The notes beneath the pieces are model-generated. The model did no database searches and had not been told where the DNA came from. It worked only from the letters and a program-made list of their open reading frames with translations. A stretch of 10,751 nucleotides of DNA from CAYUXF01 sp964448755 (GTDB lineage Bacteria > Margulisbacteria > Termititenacia > Termititenacales > CAYUXF01), in the NCBI GenBank assembly GCA_964448755.1, contig CAYUXF010000054.1:1-10751 (forward strand), in the 5' to 3' direction. A program made the translations under genes and the position numbers. Of the stretch, positions 1-6,495 are shown piece after piece (positions within the stretch are counted from its first letter, which is position 1; the number at the start of each line of letters is the position of its first letter).

Positions 1-933
1 AATTTTTCTAAAATAATCTATAGTTTTTATTAAGCCTTCTTCTAATTCAATTTTCGGCTGCCATTTAAGTTCTTTTTTTGCCAGCGTAATATCAGGTTGC
101 CGCTGTGTTGGGTCATCTTGCGGCAGTTCTTTGTAAATTATTTTAGACTTAGCGCCAGTCAGTTTAATAACTTTTTCTGCCAGTTCTTTAATAGTGAACT
201 CGTTGGGGTTGCCTAAATTTACTGGCCCGGTAAAATTCTCTTTATTCATCATGGCTAAAATACCATTGAGTAGGTCATCAATATAACAAAACGAGCGCGT
301 CTGTGAGCCGTCGCCATAAATAGTAATATCTTTATTGGACAGCGCCTGAACTATAAAATTACTGACCACGCGGCCATCATTAGGGTGCATTCTCGGTCCG
401 TAAGTATTAAAAATGCGGATGACCCTGATATCAACTTTGTTTTGACGGTGATAGTCGAACATCAGTGTTTCTGCCACTCTTTTTCCTTCATCATAACAGC
501 TGCGCGGCCCAATAGTATTGACGTTGCCCCAATAACTCTCTTTTTGTGGATGTTCTTTGGGGTCGCCGTAAATTTCCGAAGTAGAGGCGTGTAAAATACG
601 GGCTTTAACTCTTTTAGCGAGGCCGAGCATATTGATAGCGCCCATGACCGAAGTTTTGGTAGTTTTAACCGGATTCCATTGGTAGTGGATCGGCGAAGCA
701 GGGCAGGCCATGTTGTAGATCTCATCAACTTCTAAAAAAAGCGGATCGGTAATATCATGGCGGATCAATTCAAAATTAGGGTTTTCTAAAAGATGCTTGA
801 TGTTATTTTTTTCGCTGGAAAAAAAGTTGTCGACACAAATTACCTCGTGACCTTTGTTTAAAAGGGTCTCGCAGAGATGCGAGCCTATAAAGCCAGCGCC
901 GCCGGTAACCAGAGAGCGTTTTTTTATATGCAT
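1..933 (-). CDS. UDP-glucuronate decarboxylase (UDP-xylose synthase), C-terminal end off the left edge
   Basis: Extended short-chain dehydrogenase/reductase that would decarboxylate UDP-glucuronate to UDP-xylose with bound NAD+, in the cytoplasm. My reverse-strand translation gives 311 residues without a stop. That is close to the full length of bacterial homologues (about 310-320), so only the last few residues are missing. The Rossmann motif TGGAGFIGSH is at residues 10-19. The catalytic region has STSEIYGDP at 117-125 and YDEGK at 147-151 (the YxxxK pair), and the surrounding GPRSCYDEGKR is typical of the UXS/ArnA C-terminal-domain group rather than GalE or RmlB. NTYGPRMHPNDGRVVSNF follows, also typical of UXS. 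The start ATG at 933-931 has AAGGAG seven bases upstream. The gene lies 16 bases downstream of UDP-glucose dehydrogenase, whose product is its substrate, so the two form an operon. Substrate choice is inferred from motifs and context; confidence is high for the family and good for the exact reaction. Confidence 0.92.
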   Translation of the reverse strand, partial: MHIKKRSLVTGGAGFIGSHLCETLLNKGHEVICVDNFFSSEKNNIKHLLENPNFELIRHDITDPLFLEVDEIYNMACPASPIHYQWNPVKTTKTSVMGAINMLGLAKRVKARILHASTSEIYGDPKEHPQKESYWGNVNTIGPRSCYDEGKRVAETLMFDYHRQNKVDIRVIRIFNTYGPRMHPNDGRVVSNFIVQALSNKDITIYGDGSQTRSFCYIDDLLNGILAMMNKENFTGPVNLGNPNEFTIKELAEKVIKLTGAKSKIIYKELPQDDPTQRQPDITLAKKELKWQPKIELEEGLIKTIDYFRKI

Positions 934-949
934 GTCGAGTCTCCTTAAG

Positions 950-2248
950 TTATTTGCCGATGCAGTAGTAAGTAAAGCCAGCCTCTTCTAATTTTTTCTT
1001 ATTATAGATATTTCTGCCGTCAAAGATCAGCGGATTTTTTAGCAATGTTTTGATCTTTTTGAAATCTGGCTCACGGAATTCGTTCCATTCGGTTAATATT
1101 AATAGTCCGTCGGCGCCGTTGAGTGCTTCATAATTGTTTTCATGATAAGTTATTTTGTCACCAAAGATCTTGGCCGCTTCTTTCATGGCTTCCGGGTCAG
1201 CCGCTTTTACCTGGGCGCCGGCAGACAATAGTTCATTAATAACTACTATTGAAGGTGCTTCGCGCATATCATCTGTTTGCGGTTTGAAAGAGAGCCCCCA
1301 GACAGCAAAGGTTTTACCGGCCAGTTCGTTATTAAAATGTTTTTTAATTTTTTTAGTGATAACTGTTTTTTGCTGATCATTGACTTTTTCTACCGCTTTT
1401 AAAACTTCCAGGCTGTAACCGTTCTCGGCAGCTGTTTTAATGATCGCTTTAACATCTTTAGGGAAACAGGAGCCGCCGTAGCCAATACCCGGGAAGAGGA
1501 ACTTGGCTCCTATTCTTGAGTCGCTGCCGATCCCTTTGCGGACCATTTCTATATCGGCACCAACTAACTCGCAGAGGTTGGCCATATCGTTCATGAAAGA
1601 TATTTTTGTAGCTAGCATGGCATTAGCGGCATATTTGGTTATTTCTGCCGAGCGGGTATTCATTTTAATTAAAGGTGCACCTGTTCTGACAAAAGGAGCA
1701 TAAAGTTCTTCCATAACGGCAAAGGCCCGTTCTGTCTCAGAGCCAATGACGATCCGCTCCGGTTTCATGAAATCATTAATTGCCGCACCTTCTTTTAAAA
1801 ATTCCGGGTTGGAGACTACATCAAATTCTTGGCTGGTAACTTTTTTAATTTCTGCCGCTACTTTGTCTGCAGTACCTACCGGTACGGTTGATTTATCGAC
1901 AATAACTTTATAGCCGTTCATGTTTTCGCCAATTGATCTGGCGGCCGCCAGAACATATTGCAGATCGGCAGAGCCGTCTTCGCCCGGCGGTGTGCCGACC
2001 GAAATAAAACAAATTTCCGAATTCTCTACCGCTGTTTTAACATCGGTAGTAAAAGTTAAGCGCCCTTTTTCTCTGTTTTTTTTAACTAAAAGATCAAGTC
2101 CCGGCTCAAAAATAGGGATGATACCGTTATTTAACTTGTCGATTTTTTCTTTAACTACATCAACGCAGATAACGTCGTTGCCGGTCTCGGCAAAACAGGC
2201 CCCATCTACTAAACCAACATAGCCGGTACCTATAACACATATTTTCAT
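950..2248 (-). CDS. ugd: UDP-glucose 6-dehydrogenase
   Basis: Oxidises UDP-glucose to UDP-glucuronate with two NAD+, in the cytoplasm, feeding surface polysaccharide synthesis. The protein has 432 residues, normal for the bacterial UGD/TuaD group. The N-terminal NAD-binding motif GTGYVGL is at residues 7-13. The catalytic cysteine is Cys261 in GYGGSCFPKD, with Lys264-Asp265 after it. The C-terminal UDP-binding domain shows GLSFKPQTDDMREAPS at 318-333 and FDGRNIY at 409-415. SNPEFLKEGAAINDF at 146-160 is also typical of the family. The start ATG at 2248-2246 follows AAGGGGATCAAA, a good Shine-Dalgarno site. The stop is 16 bases before the start of the UDP-glucuronate decarboxylase gene, so the pair would make UDP-xylose by consecutive steps. 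The related UDP-ManNAc or GDP-mannose dehydrogenases are less likely given the motif set and the neighbour. Confidence 0.95.
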   Translation of the reverse strand: MKICVIGTGYVGLVDGACFAETGNDVICVDVVKEKIDKLNNGIIPIFEPGLDLLVKKNREKGRLTFTTDVKTAVENSEICFISVGTPPGEDGSADLQYVLAAARSIGENMNGYKVIVDKSTVPVGTADKVAAEIKKVTSQEFDVVSNPEFLKEGAAINDFMKPERIVIGSETERAFAVMEELYAPFVRTGAPLIKMNTRSAEITKYAANAMLATKISFMNDMANLCELVGADIEMVRKGIGSDSRIGAKFLFPGIGYGGSCFPKDVKAIIKTAAENGYSLEVLKAVEKVNDQQKTVITKKIKKHFNNELAGKTFAVWGLSFKPQTDDMREAPSIVVINELLSAGAQVKAADPEAMKEAAKIFGDKITYHENNYEALNGADGLLILTEWNEFREPDFKKIKTLLKNPLIFDGRNIYNKKKLEEAGFTYYCIGK

Positions 2249-2388
2249 TTTGATCCCCTTGCTTAAATATAGTTAATGCATTCTTTTTACGCAGTTTTAC
2301 AAGCGCGTTTAGTTAATAAAAAGCTAATAGTAACAGGTAAATTTTTAAGAGCTTTTTAATTTTAAGTATATTACAATAGAACAAAACT
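2249..2388. promoter_or_regulatory. Divergent intergenic region between ugd and nadB
   Basis: These 140 bases are the largest gap in the window and must hold promoters for both divergent genes. No strong sigma-70 match is visible. For nadB the best candidates are TATATT (2367-2372) or TACAAT (2372-2377), both close to the ATG, with poor -35 sequences. An imperfect hairpin, TAAAAAGCT (2317-2325) and AGCTTTTTA (2350-2358), has a 24-base loop. In DNA this AT-rich it could be chance. The ugd side ends in a good Shine-Dalgarno sequence (AAGGGG), while the nadB side has none. Confidence 0.4.
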
Positions 2389-3921
2389 ATGGGCAAGATT
2401 GATAATATTATATATAAAGACGTGCTGGTAATTGGTGCCGGTATTGCTGGTCTGGCTGTCGCTTTAAATGTTAATAAAAATAAAAAAGTTCTGGTCACGG
2501 CTAAAAGTAATAATGAGTGCAGTACTATTCACGCGCAGGGCGGTATTGCGGTCGCTTTGTCGGCAGAAGATAATTTTAAAAGTCATTTTCAGGATACTAT
2601 TTATGCCGGCGCTGGGCTTTGCAGTAAAAGTGCGGTAAAAGTTTTAGTTAAAGATGGGGTTCCTTGTGTAAAAAATTTAATTGCTCTTGGCACTCATTTC
2701 GACCAAAATGAAAAAGGTTTTAATTTTACTAAAGAGGGAGCGCATTCGCACAGCAGAATTTTACATGCCGGCGATTCTACCGGCAAAGAGATCCTCGGTT
2801 CAATGCAAAAAGAACTTAAAAAAAGAGAGAATATTGAATATTTAGCTAATAGCATGGCGGTTAATTTAATTATGGAGGCCGATGTCTGCTGCGGCGCGAT
2901 CTTTATTAATTTAAAGAACAATAAATATTTTGCTGTTTTAGCTGGTGCTACGGTCATTGCCGCCGGCGGTTATGTGCAATGTTATAAAAGCAATACTAAT
3001 CCGGAGTCAGTTACCGGTGACGGCATTGCCCTGGCTTACCGGGCCGGAGCTGTAGTGCGCGACATGGAGTTTGTGCAGTTTCACCCCACAACGTTATATA
3101 TGCCGGAAGAAAATTACCAGACCTCTTTTCTTATTTCTGAGGCGGTGCGCGGCGAAGGCGCAATATTGCGCAATGTTTTGCGTTACCGTTTTATGCCGGA
3201 TTATCATGCGCTGGGCGATCTGGCGCCGCGCGATGTTGTCTCTCGTGCGATCATTAACGAAATGCATAAAACCAATGCCAGTCATGTTCTGCTCGATCTC
3301 AGTGCTATGAAAATAAATGTCATGGAGCGTTTTCCGGAGATCTATCGGCGCTGTAAATTAAAAAAGATCAATATTACCAAAGATCTCGTGCCGGTGGTGC
3401 CGGCCGCGCATTATTCTATTGGCGGTATTAGAACAGATCTCTGGGGTCGCACTAATTTGAAAAATCTCTATGCCTGCGGTGAGACCTCTTCTACCGGTGT
3501 GCATGGCGCTAACCGGCTGGCTTCCAATTCGCTCTTGGAGGGTTTGGTTTTTGGTACCAGAGCGGCCACGGTCATTAATGCCAGAGAAACTAAGCCGAAG
3601 AACAAGAAGATATTTTTAAAAAAAAATTGTTTTAATACTGATGGGGAAACAGTTGTTAGGGAAAATATTAAAGAGATCATGTGGCAGGATGTCGGTATTG
3701 TGCGCGATAAAGAAAATTTAAAGATCGCCATTAAAAAACTAGAGAAGATCAATGAAACACAGTGTGATCTAGAAACGAGAAATCTTTTATTATGCGCTAA
3801 GTTGACCGCCCGCGGCGCTCTTTTGCGCGCCGAGAGTAGAGGGGCTCATTATCGCAGCGACTATCGCCATAAGCGTTTTTTCTGTAAAAGACATTTAGAT
3901 CAAAAATTAAAGTTTAGCTAA
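2389..3921 (+). CDS. nadB: L-aspartate oxidase, de novo NAD synthesis
   Basis: FAD enzyme that oxidises L-aspartate to iminoaspartate, which NadA turns into quinolinate for NAD. At 510 residues it is of normal length. The FAD-binding motif VIGAGIAGL is at residues 14-22 and STIHAQGGIA at 45-54. Residues matching the E. coli NadB active site can be picked out: Glu116 in KEGAHSHSR (the residue that favours aspartate over succinate), His232 in FHPT, Arg281 in LAPRDVVSRA, His341 in HYSIGG and Arg376 in GANRLASNS. The C-terminal ESRGAHYR at 482-489 is also typical. These residues argue against fumarate reductase or succinate dehydrogenase flavoprotein. The ATG at 2389 fits the FAD domain but has no clear Shine-Dalgarno sequence. 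Neither nadA nor nadC is adjacent, which is less usual since nadA/B/C often cluster. The 3' end overlaps the convergent GH116 gene by 15 bases. Confidence 0.95.
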   Translation: MGKIDNIIYKDVLVIGAGIAGLAVALNVNKNKKVLVTAKSNNECSTIHAQGGIAVALSAEDNFKSHFQDTIYAGAGLCSKSAVKVLVKDGVPCVKNLIALGTHFDQNEKGFNFTKEGAHSHSRILHAGDSTGKEILGSMQKELKKRENIEYLANSMAVNLIMEADVCCGAIFINLKNNKYFAVLAGATVIAAGGYVQCYKSNTNPESVTGDGIALAYRAGAVVRDMEFVQFHPTTLYMPEENYQTSFLISEAVRGEGAILRNVLRYRFMPDYHALGDLAPRDVVSRAIINEMHKTNASHVLLDLSAMKINVMERFPEIYRRCKLKKINITKDLVPVVPAAHYSIGGIRTDLWGRTNLKNLYACGETSSTGVHGANRLASNSLLEGLVFGTRAATVINARETKPKNKKIFLKKNCFNTDGETVVRENIKEIMWQDVGIVRDKENLKIAIKKLEKINETQCDLETRNLLLCAKLTARGALLRAESRGAHYRSDYRHKRFFCKRHLDQKLKFS

Positions 3922-6219
3922 AATGTCGGCAACCGCCCAGATAGCGCCGGGCCGCATATACATGCCGGCCAGAAATTCCTTTTTGTCATTCCAACTTTCC
4001 GGTGTTCTGAAAAGAAAGCCGTTTTGGGCAATGATCTTGGTGATGGTTTTTAGGATCTTGAACGCTTTTTTCTTTTCTCCGTAGAGCAGCAGATGCGCAC
4101 AAAAAGCATAATTAATGCCCAGCCAGACAGCATTGCCCTGTACACAGCTGACTTCCAGTCCTTCGGCGGTCCGGCCGTTAACCAAACCATATCTGCCGTT
4201 ATTAAAATTACAAAAATTCTTTTTATAAATTATTTTAAGAGTTTTTTTAATATGATTTAAAGGTAAGGAGGCGGGAAGGTGGAATTGATCTAAATACCAC
4301 TGACCCATTAATTGGGCACTCATCAGATCAGAAGAGGTCTCGTCAAAGTTGTAATAATGTCCGTTCCAGAGTTTTTTCTCAAAAGAGTCTTTGGCTTTCT
4401 TGTAGTCATTGCGCAACCTGGCGCCAAGCTCTTTTTCTTCCAGTAAAAAAGCAATTTGGATCGCGGCTTGTAACGCGGCCAGCCGCAGTGAACCGCAGTA
4501 AGCTGATGTTCCTTTCATGACCCAGTTGTCAAAGGTTTGGTCTGGAAATCCTTCATTTTCCGGCAGTTGATCATTATCCTGATCTAAATTTTCAGAAACG
4601 TAATATAGGGCTTTAATAACGGAGTCTAAACAGGTTTTAAGAAAAGCGTGATCTTTTTTGCCGCTGTAGTAGTAAGCGCGGTAGATCATTAAAATAAACT
4701 TGGAATTGAGATCTTTCCAGCGGTTGCTATTTTGCCAAACATAGGAGTTAAGGTCCTGCCAGACTTTTTCAAAAGGCGATCCTATATCGTGCGGCGCGGC
4801 ATCTTTTCTTTTTCTGAAATCTTTTTGGATGAACTTGTTTTTTTTCTCGCCGCCGGCGGAAGTTTCGTCTTGTAGCGTTAAAGAACGGTGATATTCAATG
4901 AGAGTGTTGTCTTCTTCGCCAATTGTTCGGCTGAAATCGAGCATGGTTTTTTTCTCTATTTCCGGCCAGAACATTGCCAGCGGAAAAGATCCATAGTAAC
5001 GGACATCTAAGGTTTCATAAAAATAGTAGTCGTAACTTTCTAAATAGGTAAAGCGTTCGGTTTCGGCATCCCAGAGCGTGCCGCCGTCAGCTAGATAGTA
5101 AAGCTCATTGAACATATTGGCCGTTAAATAGCGGGGAAAATTGGGGTTTTGCAGATATTCGTTATGCCAATTGTCTATTTTTGCTGAATAGAGTTCCAGA
5201 TTATTGAGCGCTTCTTCGGCCAGGTTAAAAGAGTTTTTTCCGGAATTATTAAAATATTTTGTATAATATTTAGTGATACCATTAAAAGTTTTGGGCAGGT
5301 CCCAGGCCAAAACAAAAGGAATTTCAATTGTTTGGTTTGGTTGCAGTGTACTTTTAACCGCCAGCGCGCAATTAGTTTGTTTTAGCTCTTTGCGGAAAGA
5401 GTCTTTAATTGTGCCGTTTTGCGCAAAAGTTTCCCAGACCTCCTGACCGTTGCCGTTGCCGTCAAAAGATGTGCAAAAGTAAACCTTACTTCCTTCCACT
5501 TCTCTAGTGGCTAAACAAAACTCGCCGTTTAGGGCGCCGTGTTTATTTTTTTGGCCCGCCATAATGACCGCTTTGGTGTCATAGTCTTCGTAGCGGCGGT
5601 TAATGCCCGGCAGCTGGTTTTTTACAAAGTAATAATTGGCGGCATTTTTGTCACTGGTGTTAGAGCCGTAACTCCAGCCGATCAAGTTTTCCCAGCTGAA
5701 CATTGCCGAAACAGTTACCGGCTCTTTTTTATTATTTTTAATGATAATTTTAAAGCAAGCTACCGGCAGTGCTGTTTCCCGGTAGTTGTGCGGCAGAATA
5801 GGAGAAAATTGCTCTACGCTAACAGTGGCGGGAAAACTCTGATAATTATAAAAAGATTTTGGATACAGCGCCCGATATTCTGATTTTCTATTGAGCGGCA
5901 GGGCCTGCCAGGCAGGCATGACCGCTTCCTGGTCATGATTTAAAACGTAAGCGGTTTTTTTATTTTTATGTTTTTGATAAATAGAAATATTGCAGCCGCG
6001 CAGTGCTTTATAAATATGAATGCCGTTAAAAAGGTGCCAGACCGAAAAATCGCCGCGCGGAGTTCTGGCAAAAGTTCCTGTGCCAAAGCCGCCTAAGGGC
6101 GCGCCGTGCGGGAAAGTATCTACCATCGGATAACCGGCATTGCATTTAAAACGACGCTGAGCCAGAAAACGACTGGTTTTATAAGAAAAAAGATCGCGGC
6201 GCCAGGGTTTGTGCGGCAT
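3907..6219 (-). CDS. Glycoside hydrolase family 116 protein (beta-glucosidase / glucosylceramidase GBA2-like)
   Basis: Retaining beta-glycosidase of 770 residues. Characterised GH116 members include human GBA2 and archaeal and Thermoanaerobacterium beta-glucosidases or xylosidases. The N-terminal domain (about 30-330) opens with GAPLGGFGTGTFARTPRGDF (39-58), close to the GBA2 N-terminal signature. The catalytic (alpha/alpha)6 domain follows. The probable nucleophile is Glu394 in FTYLESYDY, followed by TLDVRYYGSFPLAMFWP. The probable acid/base is Asp564 in GFPDQTFDNW, followed by SAYCGSLRLAA. PHDIGSP (476-482) is another family signature. No signal peptide is present, so it is predicted cytoplasmic. 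Between PHDIG and the nucleophile is a charged stretch (about 452-474), probably a lineage insertion. The start ATG has no Shine-Dalgarno sequence and lies 16 bases after a small membrane-protein gene, which suggests translational coupling. The substrate cannot be read from sequence; glucosides or xylosides are the family norm. Confidence 0.9.
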   Translation of the reverse strand: MPHKPWRRDLFSYKTSRFLAQRRFKCNAGYPMVDTFPHGAPLGGFGTGTFARTPRGDFSVWHLFNGIHIYKALRGCNISIYQKHKNKKTAYVLNHDQEAVMPAWQALPLNRKSEYRALYPKSFYNYQSFPATVSVEQFSPILPHNYRETALPVACFKIIIKNNKKEPVTVSAMFSWENLIGWSYGSNTSDKNAANYYFVKNQLPGINRRYEDYDTKAVIMAGQKNKHGALNGEFCLATREVEGSKVYFCTSFDGNGNGQEVWETFAQNGTIKDSFRKELKQTNCALAVKSTLQPNQTIEIPFVLAWDLPKTFNGITKYYTKYFNNSGKNSFNLAEEALNNLELYSAKIDNWHNEYLQNPNFPRYLTANMFNELYYLADGGTLWDAETERFTYLESYDYYFYETLDVRYYGSFPLAMFWPEIEKKTMLDFSRTIGEEDNTLIEYHRSLTLQDETSAGGEKKNKFIQKDFRKRKDAAPHDIGSPFEKVWQDLNSYVWQNSNRWKDLNSKFILMIYRAYYYSGKKDHAFLKTCLDSVIKALYYVSENLDQDNDQLPENEGFPDQTFDNWVMKGTSAYCGSLRLAALQAAIQIAFLLEEKELGARLRNDYKKAKDSFEKKLWNGHYYNFDETSSDLMSAQLMGQWYLDQFHLPASLPLNHIKKTLKIIYKKNFCNFNNGRYGLVNGRTAEGLEVSCVQGNAVWLGINYAFCAHLLLYGEKKKAFKILKTITKIIAQNGFLFRTPESWNDKKEFLAGMYMRPGAIWAVADILAKL

Positions 6220-6235
6220 TAAAAATTAAAGCGGC

Positions 6236-6403
6236 TTAGAGATGCAGCAGGCCGTAAATAATAAAAGCGATACCTAAAAAAAGCGTCAGCAGAACAAAGA
6301 GCGCAAGCTGGCCTTCGCTGGCGTTATATTGTGATTTAAAACCTAAATAAACGGCGGTAAAAAGAGCTAATAACATACAAAAACCTATAATCAATATTAA
6401 CAT
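6236..6403 (-). CDS. Small two-helix membrane protein (55 residues), unknown function
   Basis: A short reading frame that automatic annotation could miss. It begins with ATG at 6403-6401 behind AGGAGG, a perfect Shine-Dalgarno sequence at good spacing, and ends in TAA. The 55-residue translation begins MLILIIGFCMLLALFTAVYL, a first hydrophobic helix (about 1-21). A short polar loop (GFKSQYNASEGQ, 21-32) follows, then a second hydrophobic helix (about 33-55) ending GLLHL. I do not recognise a family. It lies 16 bases upstream of the GH116 gene on the same strand and probably shares its transcript from the promoter-like TATAAT at 6434-6429. A role tethering something to the membrane, or as a generic envelope microprotein, would be speculation. 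Coding status rests on the strong ribosome site, clean start and stop, two-helix layout and operon position. Confidence 0.75.
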   Translation of the reverse strand: MLILIIGFCMLLALFTAVYLGFKSQYNASEGQLALFVLLTLFLGIAFIIYGLLHL

Positions 6404-6410
6404 AATGAAC

Positions 6411-6416
6411 CCCTCC
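6411..6416 (-). promoter_or_regulatory. Strong Shine-Dalgarno sequence for the 55-residue membrane protein
   Basis: Read on the minus strand, the sequence just upstream of the ATG at 6403 is AGGAGGGGTTCATT. The AGGAGG core is fully complementary to the 16S 3' end and among the best ribosome sites in the window. It is the main reason for calling the short frame a real gene. Confidence 0.75.
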
Positions 6417-6428
6417 TGATTTTGACGG

Positions 6429-6434
6429 ATTATA
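6429..6434 (-). promoter_or_regulatory. Candidate -10 box for the membrane protein / GH116 operon
   Basis: The minus strand reads TATAAT here, about 25 bases upstream of the ATG at 6403, which would leave a short leader carrying the AGGAGG site. No good -35 box sits 16-18 bases upstream. That position is instead occupied by part of the TACTCT/AGAGTA inverted repeat at 6451-6468, so an activator-dependent or otherwise regulated promoter is possible. Confidence 0.4.
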
Positions 6435-6450
6435 CAATATTTTGTGCAAA

Positions 6451-6468
6451 TACTCTACCAATAGAGTA
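6451..6468. repeat. Inverted repeat TACTCT-N6-AGAGTA between divergent genes
   Basis: Perfect six-base arms with a six-base spacer (TACTCT ACCAAT AGAGTA). It lies between the membrane-protein/GH116 operon and the ATPase gene, near the -35 position for the minus-strand TATAAT. It has no T-tract, so it is not a terminator. It could be an operator for a dimeric regulator. The nine bases AATAGAGTA recur in the hairpin at 10246-10273. Confidence 0.4.
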
Positions 6469-6495
6469 AATTTAAGTATTTAGTTGTGACTGACT

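Noticed and set aside
385..728. Open frames on both strands inside the UDP-glucuronate decarboxylase gene
   Set aside because: The decarboxylase frame is continuous from 933 to 1 with all family motifs in order; these frames are shadows. I also considered a frameshift in the decarboxylase and found none.
2317..2358. TAAAAAGCT / AGCTTTTTA hairpin as a riboswitch or operator
   Set aside because: A 24-base loop and nearly all A-T sequence make chance likely; no riboswitch core is recognisable.
5539..5883. 114-codon plus-strand frame inside the GH116 gene
   Set aside because: It is antisense to strongly conserved GH116 coding sequence, has no recognisable motifs and no convincing ribosome site.
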